From positions 1 to 64,000 of the forward strand of contig JAURVB010006464.1 in NCBI GenBank assembly GCA_033002965.1: a DNA stretch of 64,000 nucleotides. The letters are read 5' to 3'. A program made the translations under genes and the position numbers. Below the pieces are notes generated by a model. It did not search any database and was not told the origin of the DNA. It worked only from the letters and a program-made list of their open reading frames with translations. Of the stretch, positions 35,912 to 47,333 are shown piece after piece. Numbering within the stretch: position 1 is the first letter of the stretch; each line of letters opens with the position of its first letter. The DNA comes from Piper betle. Lineage: Eukaryota; Streptophyta; Magnoliopsida; Piperales; Piperaceae.

Positions 35912-36666
35912 AGCTTTTTGGGAACGTAAAAAACATGAAGTTTCTCTCCCTTATGAGAAAACTTTTATGAAAGTCAAATTCCAACTAAAGCAAGGCCAAT
36001 ACAAATGAACAAGGAATTAGTTTTGTATTGTCAAAATGAAATTCAAGATCTACTTAATAAAAAGTTAATCCAACCTAGTAAATCATCTTGGTCTTGCTGG
36101 ACTTTCATGTTTATGAGGCATTTGAAATTGAGCGAGGTGTGCCAAGATTTGTTACAAATTACAAACCATTGAATAAAGTTTTGCAATGGATTAGATATCT
36201 AATCCCTAATAAGTAAGATTTATTAAAAGGATTATATCATGCTAAAATATTTAGCAAGTTTGATATGAAATCAGGCTTCTGGCAGATTCATATTAACGAA
36301 TAAGATAGAAACAAAATTGCATTTAATGTTCCATTTGGACAGTTCGAATGGATTGTTATGTCATTTGGAATAAAGAATGCACCTTCTGAATTTCAAAATA
36401 TCATGAATGACATCATTAATCTTTATTTACATTTTATTATTGTTTACATCGATGATGTTCTTGTCTATAGTAATAGTATAGAACAACAATATAAGCATTT
36501 AAGCCAATTCCATAAGATAGCAAAAGTTAATGGAATAATGTTATTTAAACAAAAAATGAGTTTAGCTCTAATAAAGATAAAATATTTAGGACATGATATC
36601 GAGAATGGTGATGTACGTCCTATTGAAAGAGTAATTGAGTTTCTAGTAAATTTCCAAATGAGTTAA
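35912..36666 (+). pseudogene. Pararetrovirus reverse transcriptase
   Basis: The N-terminal part has YCQNEIQDLLNKKLIQPSKS, then a frame change. RGVPRFVTNYKPLNKVLQWI and AKIFSKFDMKSGFWQIHIN follow, with stops at about 36214 and 36301. The open stretch 36358-36666 has the palm motif YIDDVLVYS (Asp pair at 36451-36456), then NSIEQQYKHL and IKYLGHDIENGD. The set KPLNK, FSKFDMKSGFWQ and VYIDDVL is that of Caulimoviridae RTs rather than Ty3/gypsy. The enzyme copied pregenomic RNA; here stops and frameshifts have inactivated it. Confidence 0.9.
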
Positions 36667-36721
36667 AAGATAATGATCACGTTGTTGATTGTACATTACT
36701 TTGGCAAAGATTAAGAAAGAA

Positions 36722-37101
36722 TCATCCGCCTTGAATTATGTTTATGTTTGCTCATCCTAAAGTAGTTCATACAATGAATAAAAAAATCAAATTCATTCCT
36801 TGTTTATGTTTGTCTAATCCCCTAGCTCTCAAGATTGTAAAAACTGATGTGGTTGAGCTAGGATTTGGGGGTTTATTAAAATATACCACAAATAATAAGA
36901 ATGTAGTAATTAGATATTACTCTAGTCTATGGAAACCAACGCAACAAAAGTATTAAACTATTAACAAAAAAAGTTAAGCATTGAAAATTGTATTTTAAAG
37001 TTTTACGATGATCGGTTAAATCAGAAGTTTTTGTTCCATATTGATTGTAAAACAGCTAAAGATATATTAGAGAAAGATGTTACTCTAAGCATATCTTTGC
37101 T
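36722..37101 (+). pseudogene. Pararetrovirus RNase H, first part
   Basis: The frame gives CLSNPLALKIVKTDVVELGF, then YYSSLWKPTQQKY, where the usual catalytic TDAS box reads TDVV. Frame-broken continuation includes a DCKTAKDI-like box (GATTGTAAAACAGCTAAAGA at 37042). It is cut by the solo LTR at 37102 and completed beyond it at 40063. The SGIWxPTQQKY-type box fits Caulimoviridae RNase H. Confidence 0.75.
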
Positions 37102-40057
37102 TGTGAAACCCGTGACTCGAGTCAAGGTTTTATAGTCGTTAGCTGGTTGGTTTGACCATGGTTCGAGTCAGTTCAGCTTTTTAAACACGTGTGCGGGGCC
37201 GAGGCCGACCGTGTACATGTGCTATGAGGGTTCATGTATACCCAAGTATCGATGATAGCGCTAGATACGCATTAGCAGACTGAGTTATCAGTAGATATGA
37301 GAGTATACAGTTGATTTTATTTTTTCATGTTGTGACCGTAGAATTAGTTAAGGCCGAATAACGCATTAGATGGTCTACGGGTGGGTTATTAGTTATACAG
37401 CATATCATTTGGATGTTGTGTTGTTTTATTTAATTTTATGGGATTCTTCCCAATTTTTCTGGATTTTTCTAGAATTTATTCCGAGTTAGTTATTATCCTT
37501 AACTCGAGCGGGTGTTGAGTCAAATCTTATTTACAACTTTGACACCGCCTTATACTTCTCATCTTCCTCCCCCAAACCCCGACATCTTCACCGTCGCCGC
37601 CCTTGAAATTTGCCACCGCTGCCGACGCCACCTCGCCGCCGATCAATGCCACCCAGCCCGGCCGTGTCGTCACCTTGCTACCCCGACCACGCCCGGCCAC
37701 CGTCCAGCCGCCATGACCCCGGAAATTGCCATGATTTCACGGCCGCTCCCGACGCGATTTTGCCGCCGCCATGACGTCGGAGCTTCTCCCTCGACTTCCC
37801 CTACCTTTCCCCTTTGCCTAGCGCCGCCACCGGGTGCCATCGCCGCTGCGGCCGCCCTTGTTGTCACCACCATTGGGTCAAGCTCGCAGAGACAGTGCTG
37901 ACCCCTACATCCGATTGCCCCGCCGGAGCAGTCGCCGGAAAACCATCAAAACTATAGGAAAACCGCCAGCACAGTCGCCGAAAAACCGCCAACCCGCTCT
38001 TCGTCCGTCGGGACCGATTTCAGTGCCGATTGTGAGGTGGTTCTTCCTTCTTTTTTAGAATTATTACATTCATGTTGTGGTTATGGTAGCATATTGAAAT
38101 TAATTTTATTAACTTCATGATTTTAGTTTAATTAATTTTGAATTATGATAAAGATGTGATGATTAGCATAGATTGTGTTGCGTGATGTAAATGCTTGCTA
38201 ATGGAATTGTTAGTAAACCATGGGATAGTTAATTAAATGCTTGTTAACAATTTAATTTATGAATTTGCATGAATTAGGTTTTGCATGCTAGTATTAAGTT
38301 AAATGGATTAAATTGATTAAACCATTGTCACCTAATTAGAATAGGTATGCTTTGAAATTGGAATTAAAAGTGCTAGGTAATAAGTAACATATGAAATCAT
38401 AAAATTATTAACTTGCTTGACAATTAGAGATTTAGTGTGATTGTCGAGATAATTGTCATGTTTGATTAGATTCGTGTATGAATGTGGATATTAGTTATAT
38501 AGGCATGCATCATATATGTATGGTCATTAGTAAATAGTTACGTTCATGTAGGTTCATTGCAGGAGCTCGCCGTCTAGGCACGAGACTGCGCTTCAAGCTT
38601 CTGACAGGTCCGTTAGGACACGCTTCCCAGGTTTTATCGCTCTACTCTATCGGTGATTTGATTTATTGATCGTAGGACATGTCAGGTGGATGATTTATCG
38701 GACCCTACCTAACAAGTGCCATCTGGTCAGTTGTTTCCGGAATTAATAACCCTCGAGGATGAGATCCCTCGAGCTTGTTTTCGAAAATAAGATCCACCTC
38801 AAGTTGCCTTTGGTCCTTTTATAAATATCCCTACCCAGCCCTATAAATATTTTTATCGAGTTTTCAGTGAGACAAGAGAAAATGAGTCGACTTGCACATG
38901 CCATGAGCGGATGCCGTGCCGGTCAAAGCTGGCTCTGGATTAGTGCTAGCAGACTGTTCCATTCCCGAGGGATCCTGACAACTCCGTGTTTGAGTTCCTC
39001 ACACCTGGAGGACGTGGAGGTTTACGGGTACTGTTTAGTACAGCACATGTCCGGACTTATGGTTCAAAGGGTACTAAAGGCGACTACCTAAGAGTGCTCG
39101 GCCTTCGTGCTCAAGGCCAGGAGTAATATGGAGGTTCGAAGAGGGCATAGGATAAAGTTTTATGTGAAGTACTGAACAAAGAGTGCCGTGAGTGGCACAG
39201 TACCAAATAGATCAGGATGCTATTGAGTCAGCTGCTCAACGGCTCCTTGTAGTTGCCCTTATGAGAGTTCTTGAGGAAGATATATGATTATTCGCTTTCC
39301 ATGAGAGTTTGCTCTCATGTTCCAGTTTGATAATAGTTATTTCCGAACCAGTGACACCCGTTGCTGACATTTTTTACTATATGTAGGTGAGGACGATGAA
39401 TGGTGTATGCCGGCCTTGACGAAGGATTAGCGTTGCATTGCACACACATACCTAGCCATGCGCCGACTTTTGCGTAAGATGTGATGTGATTGGCTGTTGT
39501 ATTCGATTTCCATGTTTGTGTATATATGCATGTGTTTGTGAGGCTTGTATGCCTTGTTTTAGAAATGCTTGGAAATGTTCTAATGTCCAAGAATGATCAG
39601 CTATGTTGAGTTGAAAATGAACAAAACATGATGAGCATGAATTGTAGGTGGGCGAGATGCCAATTACAATATGTGTGGATGATTTGGATTCTATTGCGAT
39701 ATAAATTATTGTTTTATATATATACTATATTCTGTTGTATTTTAATAGGTCGTCCCCTGATTGCACTTTTAGGGGAGACTCTATCCGTTTTATTCCAGGT
39801 TTTATGAATTTTATTGCTATTTTATTTGCTTTGGTGTGTGGCTATCATCATGACATTCACGTAGTATCCTGTTAAGGTTTTGCATCTCATTCATATATTG
39901 TTTACGCATTAGCGGCGTGCTTCATCTTGACACGTCGAGAGGGTTATGTCGTAGCCGTTTAGGTTTTGGGTCAACCAACTTAATCAATTTACGAGTAGTT
40001 CGATCCTTTGTAACAGTTCTGGTCCGGGTTGAGAGTAAACCGGATTGGGGTGTTACA
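37102..40057 (+). repeat. Solo LTR (subfamily B, 3.0 kb) with target duplication TTGCT
   Basis: It starts TGTGAAACCC and ends GGGGTGTTACA. Exact TTGCT duplications lie at 37097-37101 and 40058-40062. It is very similar along its length to the 3' LTR at 5056-8126, so both come from one subfamily. The inverted TTGACTCGA pair is degraded here (37498-37522), but the 7-nt gap is kept. The GC-rich block is at about 37550-38030. Confidence 0.97.
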
Positions 40058-40062
40058 TTGCT

Positions 40063-40690
40063 CCTTTGTTAGCTATCTTCAACTTTGATATGGAGTACAT
40101 CAAGGGAACAAATAATTCTCTCCCTGATTCCTAACTCGTGAATTTTTGTAGGGGGTGTAATGGATCACGAGAAAGGGAACATCTAATGTACAAAAATGTC
40201 CCAATTAAGAAGCACAAGAAAGATATAAAATTCTATGAGACTTATGCTTTAATGCTCCAGAATCTAGTAAATTTGACCTTCATTCCAACCCAAGTGATAC
40301 AAGTCATATTTCTTCCCATGTCTCTTATAAGCAAATAAGCCCATATTTTGAAAAGCCTTATTTATTTCATGAATGTTTTAGTGATGAAGATTTAGAAAAA
40401 ATCCAAAAAGAAAATCCAGTCACATATGCAACTTTATCCTCCATATCTTTCTCATTTTCCAGTGATTGCTAGAAAAAGTAGATATTACTATGACCTAATA
40501 TTATTTGACACCGGATTTTTCTTCTTCTCTCACAAATTCAGGGAGATGATCGTAGTCATCATCAAATACCCTACAACTATGAAATATTTGACTCATGCAT
40601 TACATACTCTAAGGCGATTATAACTAAAGTAATGTCCTATGAGGATTATGGTAGCCCTAATGTTATGAGAAGGATTTCTAATGTTATACC
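40063..40690 (+). pseudogene. Pararetrovirus RNase H end and downstream ORF remnant
   Basis: Right after the LTR the frame reads LFNFDMEYIKGTNNSLPDS, the conserved end of Caulimoviridae RNase H. From about 40138 a second coding region with many frame breaks follows: KNVPIKKHKKDIKFYETYAL, YFEKPYLFHECFSDEDLEKI and KVMSYEDYGSPNVMRRISNV (near 40626-40680). This would be the ORF after the polyprotein; its role is not known to me. It is interrupted by a hAT-like element at 40691 and resumes at 41384-41426. Confidence 0.65.
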
Positions 40691-41375
40691 CAGAGTTGCA
40701 AAAATCTTTAATTTGGCTTGGTAGAAAACTGGGTCAAAATTTAGGCAATTTGTCATTGTTAAAAATCGGAAAATGAATCACCCGATTCTGGCCGATCCAA
40801 ACCGATTCTCGCCCAAGTTGACTCGGGTAAGAATCAGCCAATTCTGGGGGAGGGGTTGGGCCAGCAGGGGGTAGCAGACATGAGGGGGGGGGAGGGGAGA
40901 GGGTGGTAAGGTCGGGGCGGCGGAGCACTGGGGTGACAGGAGCGGAGGAGATCTGCGGGGGAAGACGGTGGGGGGGAGGGGAGGGTGTGGGCTAGGCGGT
41001 TGGGGGAGACCCGGCCTGTGGGGAGACAAGGGCGGGGGCGACTGGGCCCCTAGGGGGGCGTTGTGGGCGACGGGGGGGCTGGGGGGCGGGGGGAGCGGCA
41101 AGGGATTGGCAAGTGGGGGTCTTTTAGGCAATAAAAATTGGCTTACTCCTTACTCGAGTCAATAATAATAAAATAAATCTTAAAAATACAAAATAAAATA
41201 TAATAAAATCAAATAAAATAAAATAAGTCTTTTAGGTAATAGTCTAATGACGTGTTCTAAAATGATGCGGGGGATGGGGAGGAGGAGATCAATAACCAAT
41301 TTTTAATGAATTAGTTTGATTCAATGACTCCCTTCCAATCCGATTCAACATCTGATTCCAATTTTTGCAACTATG
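40691..41375. mobile_element. Non-autonomous hAT-like element with a G-rich core
   Basis: It starts CAGAGTTGCAAAAAT and ends TTTTTGCAACTATG, imperfect terminal inverted repeats of hAT type. It is flanked by an exact 8-bp duplication GTTATACC (40683-40690 and 41376-41383). The 685-bp body holds G-tracts at about 40885-41120 and then a stretch (41140-41260) with TACTCGAGTCAATAATAATA that resembles the minus-strand LTRs of this window. It therefore seems to carry captured LTR sequence. There is no transposase. Confidence 0.88.
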
Positions 41376-41426
41376 GTTATACCAGCTCAAGGTATTCTAT
41401 ATGAATATAATTATTAGGATTATATT

Positions 41427-41915
41427 TGTAAAACCCCAGCTTTGGGTTAGGGTTTGACCTACTCGTACTGTTCCCCAGTTCGGGCCAGTTTAGAGTCGGT
41501 TCAAGTAAGTTCGAGCTAGACTAATTTTCAAACCATGAGTATGAGGCCCAAATGGTCATATGAGCATGTTATGGAGGCTGAGTATGTCCAATATGCAGAT
41601 GATAACTTCAGCCATGTTGTAGCAGGGCACGAGTTATCAATGTATACACAAGGTATACAGATTATTTTTTATGTGTTAGCTAGGTTTTTACGCCTATATC
41701 TAGGCCGTTGCAACATTTAGTATCCATTTGGGGATTTTCAGGATATCTCATTTACATGCATCTTAGAGATATTTGAGTATCGACCCAACTTGATTGAGTC
41801 ATTGATTTTCACCCGATTGAGTTTAGGGTTTCGAAGCCCATTTTGCCATCTTGACATCTTGCGTCGATTCCCGGCTATAAAATCACTTTTAGGACTCGAT
41901 CGATACTTTTCGTCC

Positions 41916-41963
<48 letters not shown>

Positions 41964-42490
41964 ACATATATTCATAGGTGGTCCTACTAGGCCTATGAGT
42001 TGCCAAATAGCTCGGATCGCACCATGTGGCAAGATCTGGTCCCTTCAATAAAATTCTTTTAAAAAACCTAGCTTTTCCTCATTGATTTTTGGATTTGCAC
42101 CGTACTGCCGCTGCAACATTGGCTCACCACCGGCGAGTCCCTCCAGCCACTGGACTTGTCCGATCGTGACTGCCTCGTGGCCAACTATTGATCCAAGCCC
42201 AGCTCCAGCACCAACACCATCGTAGTTGCTACCGGTGATGGTGTTTTTATCGCCAGTTTCCACCGCTGCCTCCCCCTTTTGGGCCATTTTCTAGCACCGA
42301 CGAGCTGCCTCTGGTGAGGTCAACCACCAAAATGCTGAACCTCGCCATGGGCAGAATCATTGATGGAAACTCTACCTACCTGTTGGTGATTTCCTTTCCT
42401 TTCTGGCCATTTTCCAGCCAGTAGCTGGCTGAACCTTGTCAATCACCACCTCCATTGCCTACTCCTAAATGTCCTCTGTCGATCGTGACC
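41427..42490 (+). repeat. 5' half of a subfamily C LTR
   Basis: It starts TGTAAAACCCCAGC in viral sequence and follows the LTR at 29506 (ACTAATTTTCAAACCATGAG, then CATATGAGCATGTTATG). It includes a (TA)n run at 41924-41960 and a GC-rich block. At roughly 42490 it passes into LTR sequence of opposite orientation, so the 3' half is missing. The exact joint could not be fixed. Confidence 0.75.
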
Positions 42491-44781
42491 GGCGAATGGC
42501 CTTCTCACCAAAATAGAGCCCACAGTGACTTACACATGCACCCTCTAATGGTATGTGCAAGTCGGTTTCTCCAACTCTCGGCTTATAGAAAATTCGACAA
42601 AACGATACTCATAAGACTGGTATGGGGTTATATAAATAAGCCCGAAGGCAACTTGCGGTGGAGTTGAGCTTTTGAAAATAGTACGAGGGATCTTATCCTC
42701 AAGGGTTCTTAATTGTGGAAGAACAATACGTTTAAATGACTTGTGTTAAGTGGGATTCGTAAAACAATCACTTAACATGTCTTGTGAGTTGTAAATCAAA
42801 GCATCGATGGATTAGAACAACAAATCTTAGAAGTAAGTCCCAATGGACCTCGTATAAGCTGAAAGTGGGGTTTTGCACCTAGATGACAAGCTCCTATACT
42901 AAACCTACACAACAAGACTACTCACTAATGCCCACAAAACAATATGATGCATGAATGATATGAATGAGATAGAGAACAACCAAGGCACACAACATGTAAA
43001 CCTATACAAATGAGGTAAATGACAACAGAGTCGCTTTCTAATTATTATCTTTGTGAGAGATGGAATAATTGAAATTATTAACAACCAAAAGGATGACTAG
43101 CCACATGAGTAAAATAATTCACAATTTCACAATTAATCATATATTGCACTTATATCAACAATTAGACATGCTCCTCATTAATATTAAATATTGATTAATT
43201 ATACCCAATCATAATTGGAATATATCTTCACAAATTAAATAGCAATTGTGTCGCCAATAAGTAATTCACCATTCAATTATCTTAATGATCCTAATTACAT
43301 TCAAGAATTAATGACTTCCCAATCTATTCAACTCTAACAACATGAACTAATTAACACATGTTTTAAATTAACTAATTAAGTTTCCATTTGTACTTACCAT
43401 CAAAAGTTTAATTATTTCCTACATCATAATATCACAATGAAATACTCAATCAAATGCTAATCTGGATTTCAAGGTCATCATGTCATCAAGTAATTATCAT
43501 AAAATATTAACATCAACCAAATCATGAACATTCACAAAGCACATACACTATGATAATGCACATCAACCAATCAATTATACCAACTAAAGTGTAGGTAAAG
43601 GAACCTTTTTTATAACTTCTCAAAAATTATACTCAACCAGTGCACAAATCTAGATTAACGACATTAATAGATGCAATATGAAATTCACTAAAGCAACTCA
43701 TTCCAAAAATAGCTTCATCAAAATTTCTAAAATCAGTAACACCAATAACAAATGGAAATGTTATGCAATGAACCATGATAAGTAAATGAAAGAAAGGGAA
43801 GAGGGAGGGAAGCAACTCTCCATGACCCGAAGAGAGGACGACGATGGCTGCCAGAAGGCGGCGTTTGTGGCTGACCAACGAGGGGAGAGGAGTGGGGTTA
43901 GGGCATCAAGAGGGCTGAGAGAGGGAGGTAGGAGGAGGGGCAGCTGCCAGCTGCAAGGGGAGGTTCCTGGTAGGGGCCAAGAGGGTAGGGAGGGTGATGA
44001 TGAGGCAGGGGAGATAGAAGGAGTAGAAGGGGGAAAGGAGAGGGAGAAAGGTAGGAGAGGAAGATGAGAGGGGAAAAGGGAAGAAGGGCTGGCCGGAGGT
44101 GGCTGGTGACAGCAAGGGTGGCAGTGGTGGTCAGTGAGGTAGGGGAGGAAGAGGGGAATTGGGCAGGTGGGGAAGAAATAATGGGGGTGGTATTTTAGGT
44201 ATGAGGGTGTTCATGTGAGGGTAGCTTGGACATTAGAGAGGTTTAACTAAGGGTAGACAACAGATTTGGGAGTAAAAATGAGAGCTATTTGGATATTTTG
44301 TGATTTTTTTGGGGTATTTTAGAAATTTACAATTGGATAGGATAAAGCCAATTAGGCGTAAAGTGCATTTTAGGAGCTTCTAAAAGTTGTCAAGGCTTGT
44401 CAAATAAGTCACGGATGCAAGTCAAAATAAAATATGAAATAAGATAGGTCCAACATATGCCGCATGACATACTCTAGAAACTACCAACCCAACCAAAACC
44501 CTAACCAACACATCCTAATATGATCAACAACCTAAATCTAATTTTACAATCCAATGGTAAAAAAACAAAAACGTGTACTCTCATATACATTGATAACTCA
44601 GACTACTTCTGCATATCTAATGCTACCATCTTATACTCGGCTATACAAGAACCCTCATAGTACCTACACATGGTCAGTCTCAGCCCCGTATACGTGTTCT
44701 GAAAATTGAGCCGAGCTGAACAAAGAGTCAAATAAATCAACTGGCGACTATAAAACCCTGACTTGGGTCGCAGGTTTTACA
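42490..44781 (-). repeat. Reverse LTR (3' LTR of a deleted gypsy element)
   Basis: From about 42500 the sequence follows minus-strand LTRs (AAGCCCGAAGGCAACTTG, GAGGGATCTTATCCTC). It ends at CGCAGGTTTTACA (44781), the complement of an LTR start. A purine-tract complement (CCTTCCCTCATTATAAAAA) follows immediately, which makes this the 3' LTR of a minus-strand element whose interior lies to the right. The left end is lost in the joint with the plus-strand LTR. A block at 43790-44200 is purine-rich. Confidence 0.8.
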
Positions 44782-45436
44782 ACCTTCCCTCATTATAAAA
44801 ATTCGTCCTCAAAATTTTAAAATTGAGGAGGCTTCAAACACAAGAACCACCAACTAAAATAGAAATCTAAAAGTTGGGATAAATGATCAAGAAGCTTGAT
44901 GCTCAAACAACTCAAGATACCTCCTCCTGATCCCGTCCTCACACTCCCACGTGGACTCCACAACTTCTCATTGTGTCCACTGCACTCACACTAAGGAAAC
45001 CTCCTTGTGTTAGAGAATCTTCACCCAGAGATCAATAAACTTTACTGCATCCTCACGGTATGTCAAATCAGGGTGAAGCTCTTTTGCATGGAAGTTAATA
45101 GTGTGGGAGTTATCTAGGTGGTACTCTGTCAACAACGATACGTGAAACATAGGATGGATGGCTGTTTGGTGAGGGGATAGGCCTTTTAACTGATGTGCTC
45201 TAGAACATCAAACATGCCAATGTATCGTGAATTGAGCTTCCTCACATACCAAATTCCATGTTTCCTGTGGTCAGGGAGACTTTCAGGAGAACATGGTCTC
45301 CTACCACAAAGTGAATCTCATGTCAGTGCTGATAAGCGTAGCTCCTCTATCGGTCCGAAGCTGACCGCATCCTCTCTCGAATCCGCATTACTACATCTTG
45401 TGTTTGTTGAATCATTTTTGACCCAACTACCATCAG
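44782..45436 (-). pseudogene. 3' end of a gypsy pol with chromodomain, minus strand
   Basis: Read on the minus strand, pieces of the integrase C-terminus are visible (QTQDVVMRIRE at about 45390, then FVVGDHVLLKVS at about 45300). Chromodomain parts follow (ESTWECEDGIRRRY near 44930) and then the sequence GGACGAATTTTTATAATGAGG before the LTR. Many stops and frame changes are present. The rest of gag-pol is absent: at about 45436 the sequence jumps into the middle of an LTR. It is related to the element at 1-8126. Confidence 0.8.
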
Positions 45437-45906
45437 GGTATTTTAGAAATTTTACACGTGGTTAGGATAAGACCAATTAGGTGTAATGTGGGTTCTAGAA
45501 TCTTCTAAAAGCTTTCTAAGGGCTATCAAGGTTTGTCAAACAAGTCACGCATGCAAGTCAAAATAAAATACGAAGATATGATATGTTCGACATATGCTAC
45601 ATGACATGCTCAACAAACTACCAACCCAACCAAAACTCCTAATACGATCAGGGGCCCAAATTTAATTCTATGATCCGACGGTCAAAACGAAAAACAAACT
45701 TTTACTCTCGAATACACTGATAACTCAATATGATGCTGTGTATCTAACACTATCATCATATACTCGGGTATAGAAAATCCTCATGGCACATACACACGGT
45801 CGGTCTCGGCCCCGTTCACATCACTAATAATTGAACCGACCCAAACAAATGGTTGAACCAACCGGCTAGCCACAATGAAACCCTAACTCGAGTCGTGGGT
45901 TGTACA
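45437..45906 (-). repeat. First ~470 bp of the matching 5' LTR
   Basis: The tract from GTATTTTAGAAATTTTACA to GGGTTGTACA parallels 44318-44781 in order (GGATAAGACCAATTAGG, CATGCAAGTCAAAATAAAAT, CTAACTCGAGTCGTGGG). It is the outer end of the 5' LTR of the minus-strand element; a deletion removed the rest of that LTR and most of the interior. Confidence 0.8.
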
Positions 45907-46860
45907 TCCACACCTTATGATTTATGGACTGGGTGAAAGCCCAATCTTACTCATTTAAGATGATGGGCTCCATTGATTTTGTTCATGATCTTTCTAGAAA
46001 ATTTGGCAAGTTGGGTCTTAGAGGTAAAAAGTGTATCTTTATCCTGAACACTCCAAGGGGTATGTGTTCATTTGTGAACAAGTAGAACAAAGTATTTCTG
46101 AATTTGAATTACGAGATATTATTTTTTAGAGAATGATTTTCCACAAAGAGGTGATGTTACTTTAGATTTAGATCTTTTTGAGATTGATGAATTTGACACT
46201 AGCCCTACTCCACTTCAACCTATTCCACAAGTTGATGATGATTACGAGGGATTTCATCCTAGTGGGAACGAGAGGAATATTCAAATTCCTTAAGAAGGAT
46301 CATTATGCTCTGAGTGAAGCGTGCCTTGGCCTTCAACGTTGTTTTGATTTCAAGACTGAAGCTTTAGTGCTTCAAGGGGAAGATGATATGGTTCAATCTC
46401 TAGAGGAAGATGAACCAAAAACAATCAAGGAAGCATTGTCTAGTCTTGCTAGTGATAAGTGGAAAAAGGTAATAGAAGAGGAATGGAGTAAATGAAAGTA
46501 AATTAAGTTTGGATGTTGGTTGATCTTCCTCAAGGAGGTAAGGCTATTGGCAACAAATGGGTTTTGAAACTCAAAAGAAAGGTAGATGGCTCAGTTAAAA
46601 GATACAAACCTGCCTAGTGGTTACACACAACATGAAGGTATTGACTATGAAAAACTTTTTCTCTAGTAGTTTGATTTACCTCAATTCACTTGTTATTATC
46701 CATTATAGCACATTTAGATCTAAAATTACATCAAATGGACATTAAAACCACTTTTTTAAATGGTGAATTGGATGAAGAGGTATACATGCATCAACCAATA
46801 GGGTTTGTTGTACGAGGCCAAGAGAAGAAGGTGTGCGAACTCCAATCTTCAATCTTGTTT
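45907..46860 (+). pseudogene. Ty1/copia pol remnant (integrase end to RT start)
   Basis: Pieces in several frames: KFGKLGLRGKKCIF (about 45995), YVFICEQVEQSISEFELRD (46052-46110), EPKTIKEALSSLASDKWKK (about 46410-46465) and VLVDLP-type sequence WMLVDLPQGGKAIGNKWVLK (about 46510-46570). LKRKVDGSVKRYK and a trace of MDIKTTFLNGELDEEVYMHQ (46735-46793) follow. These are, in order, the integrase-RT linker and the first RT motifs of plant copia elements. Stops such as the one after RYKPA and frame shifts show decay. The RT palm is absent. Confidence 0.85.
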
Positions 46861-47333
46861 GCATAAATTTATACTTATCCTAGTGACATGGCTAAATGCT
46901 GAGCTCTGGAGAAGAGTCCATGTGGTTCTGAGATTATGGGAGGAGATATGAGAGGTAAGTTGAAGCATTTTATGATTACACGCCCGTAATAGAGGAACAA
47001 AGAGGGCTATCAAGATCTACAAATAACAGAGCCTCAAAGTGTTTTGGGAGGGGGCTCAAAGGCAAAGAAAATAATAATAAGAGGGAACACTCTTCTTCCC
47101 TGTCATGCCTTTGCTTGCCTGACGTCCTATTGCCTTGCTGGCATGGAGAATTGTGGAGTGTCACCTACAAGAAGTCCTACTTTAGCCTTGCCGTTGGAGG
47201 GTAGCCATGAAGCTTGCTTAGGAGGGGAGTCCCATTCATTGCTGCCAAGGAGCCACCCCACTGAGACCCCTTCTCACTGTCACAGGACCACCATCGCCGC
47301 CCACCGCCAAAGCCAAGGTGCTTTGCTTGTTGG
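46861..47333 (+). repeat. Repeat related to 12400-13136, following the copia remnant
   Basis: It shares GATTACACGCCCGTAAT and GGGCTATCAAG with the tract near 12550. Just before it, the frame has a SDMAKC..ALEK-like trace that resembles the end of a copia pol, so the repeat may be copia 3' sequence. An open frame at 47044-47346 has no domain I recognise. It is interrupted at 47333 by a solo LTR. Confidence 0.45.

Noticed and set aside
20189..41426. A potentially intact or inducible viral genome
   Set aside because: Every viral coding part has stops or frameshifts, the halves lie on opposite strands, and six large insertions interrupt them.
43786..44115. Open frames on both strands in the purine-rich tract
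   Set aside because: Low-complexity GGGAGG/GAAGGG sequence within an LTR; no domain and no conservation in sister LTRs.
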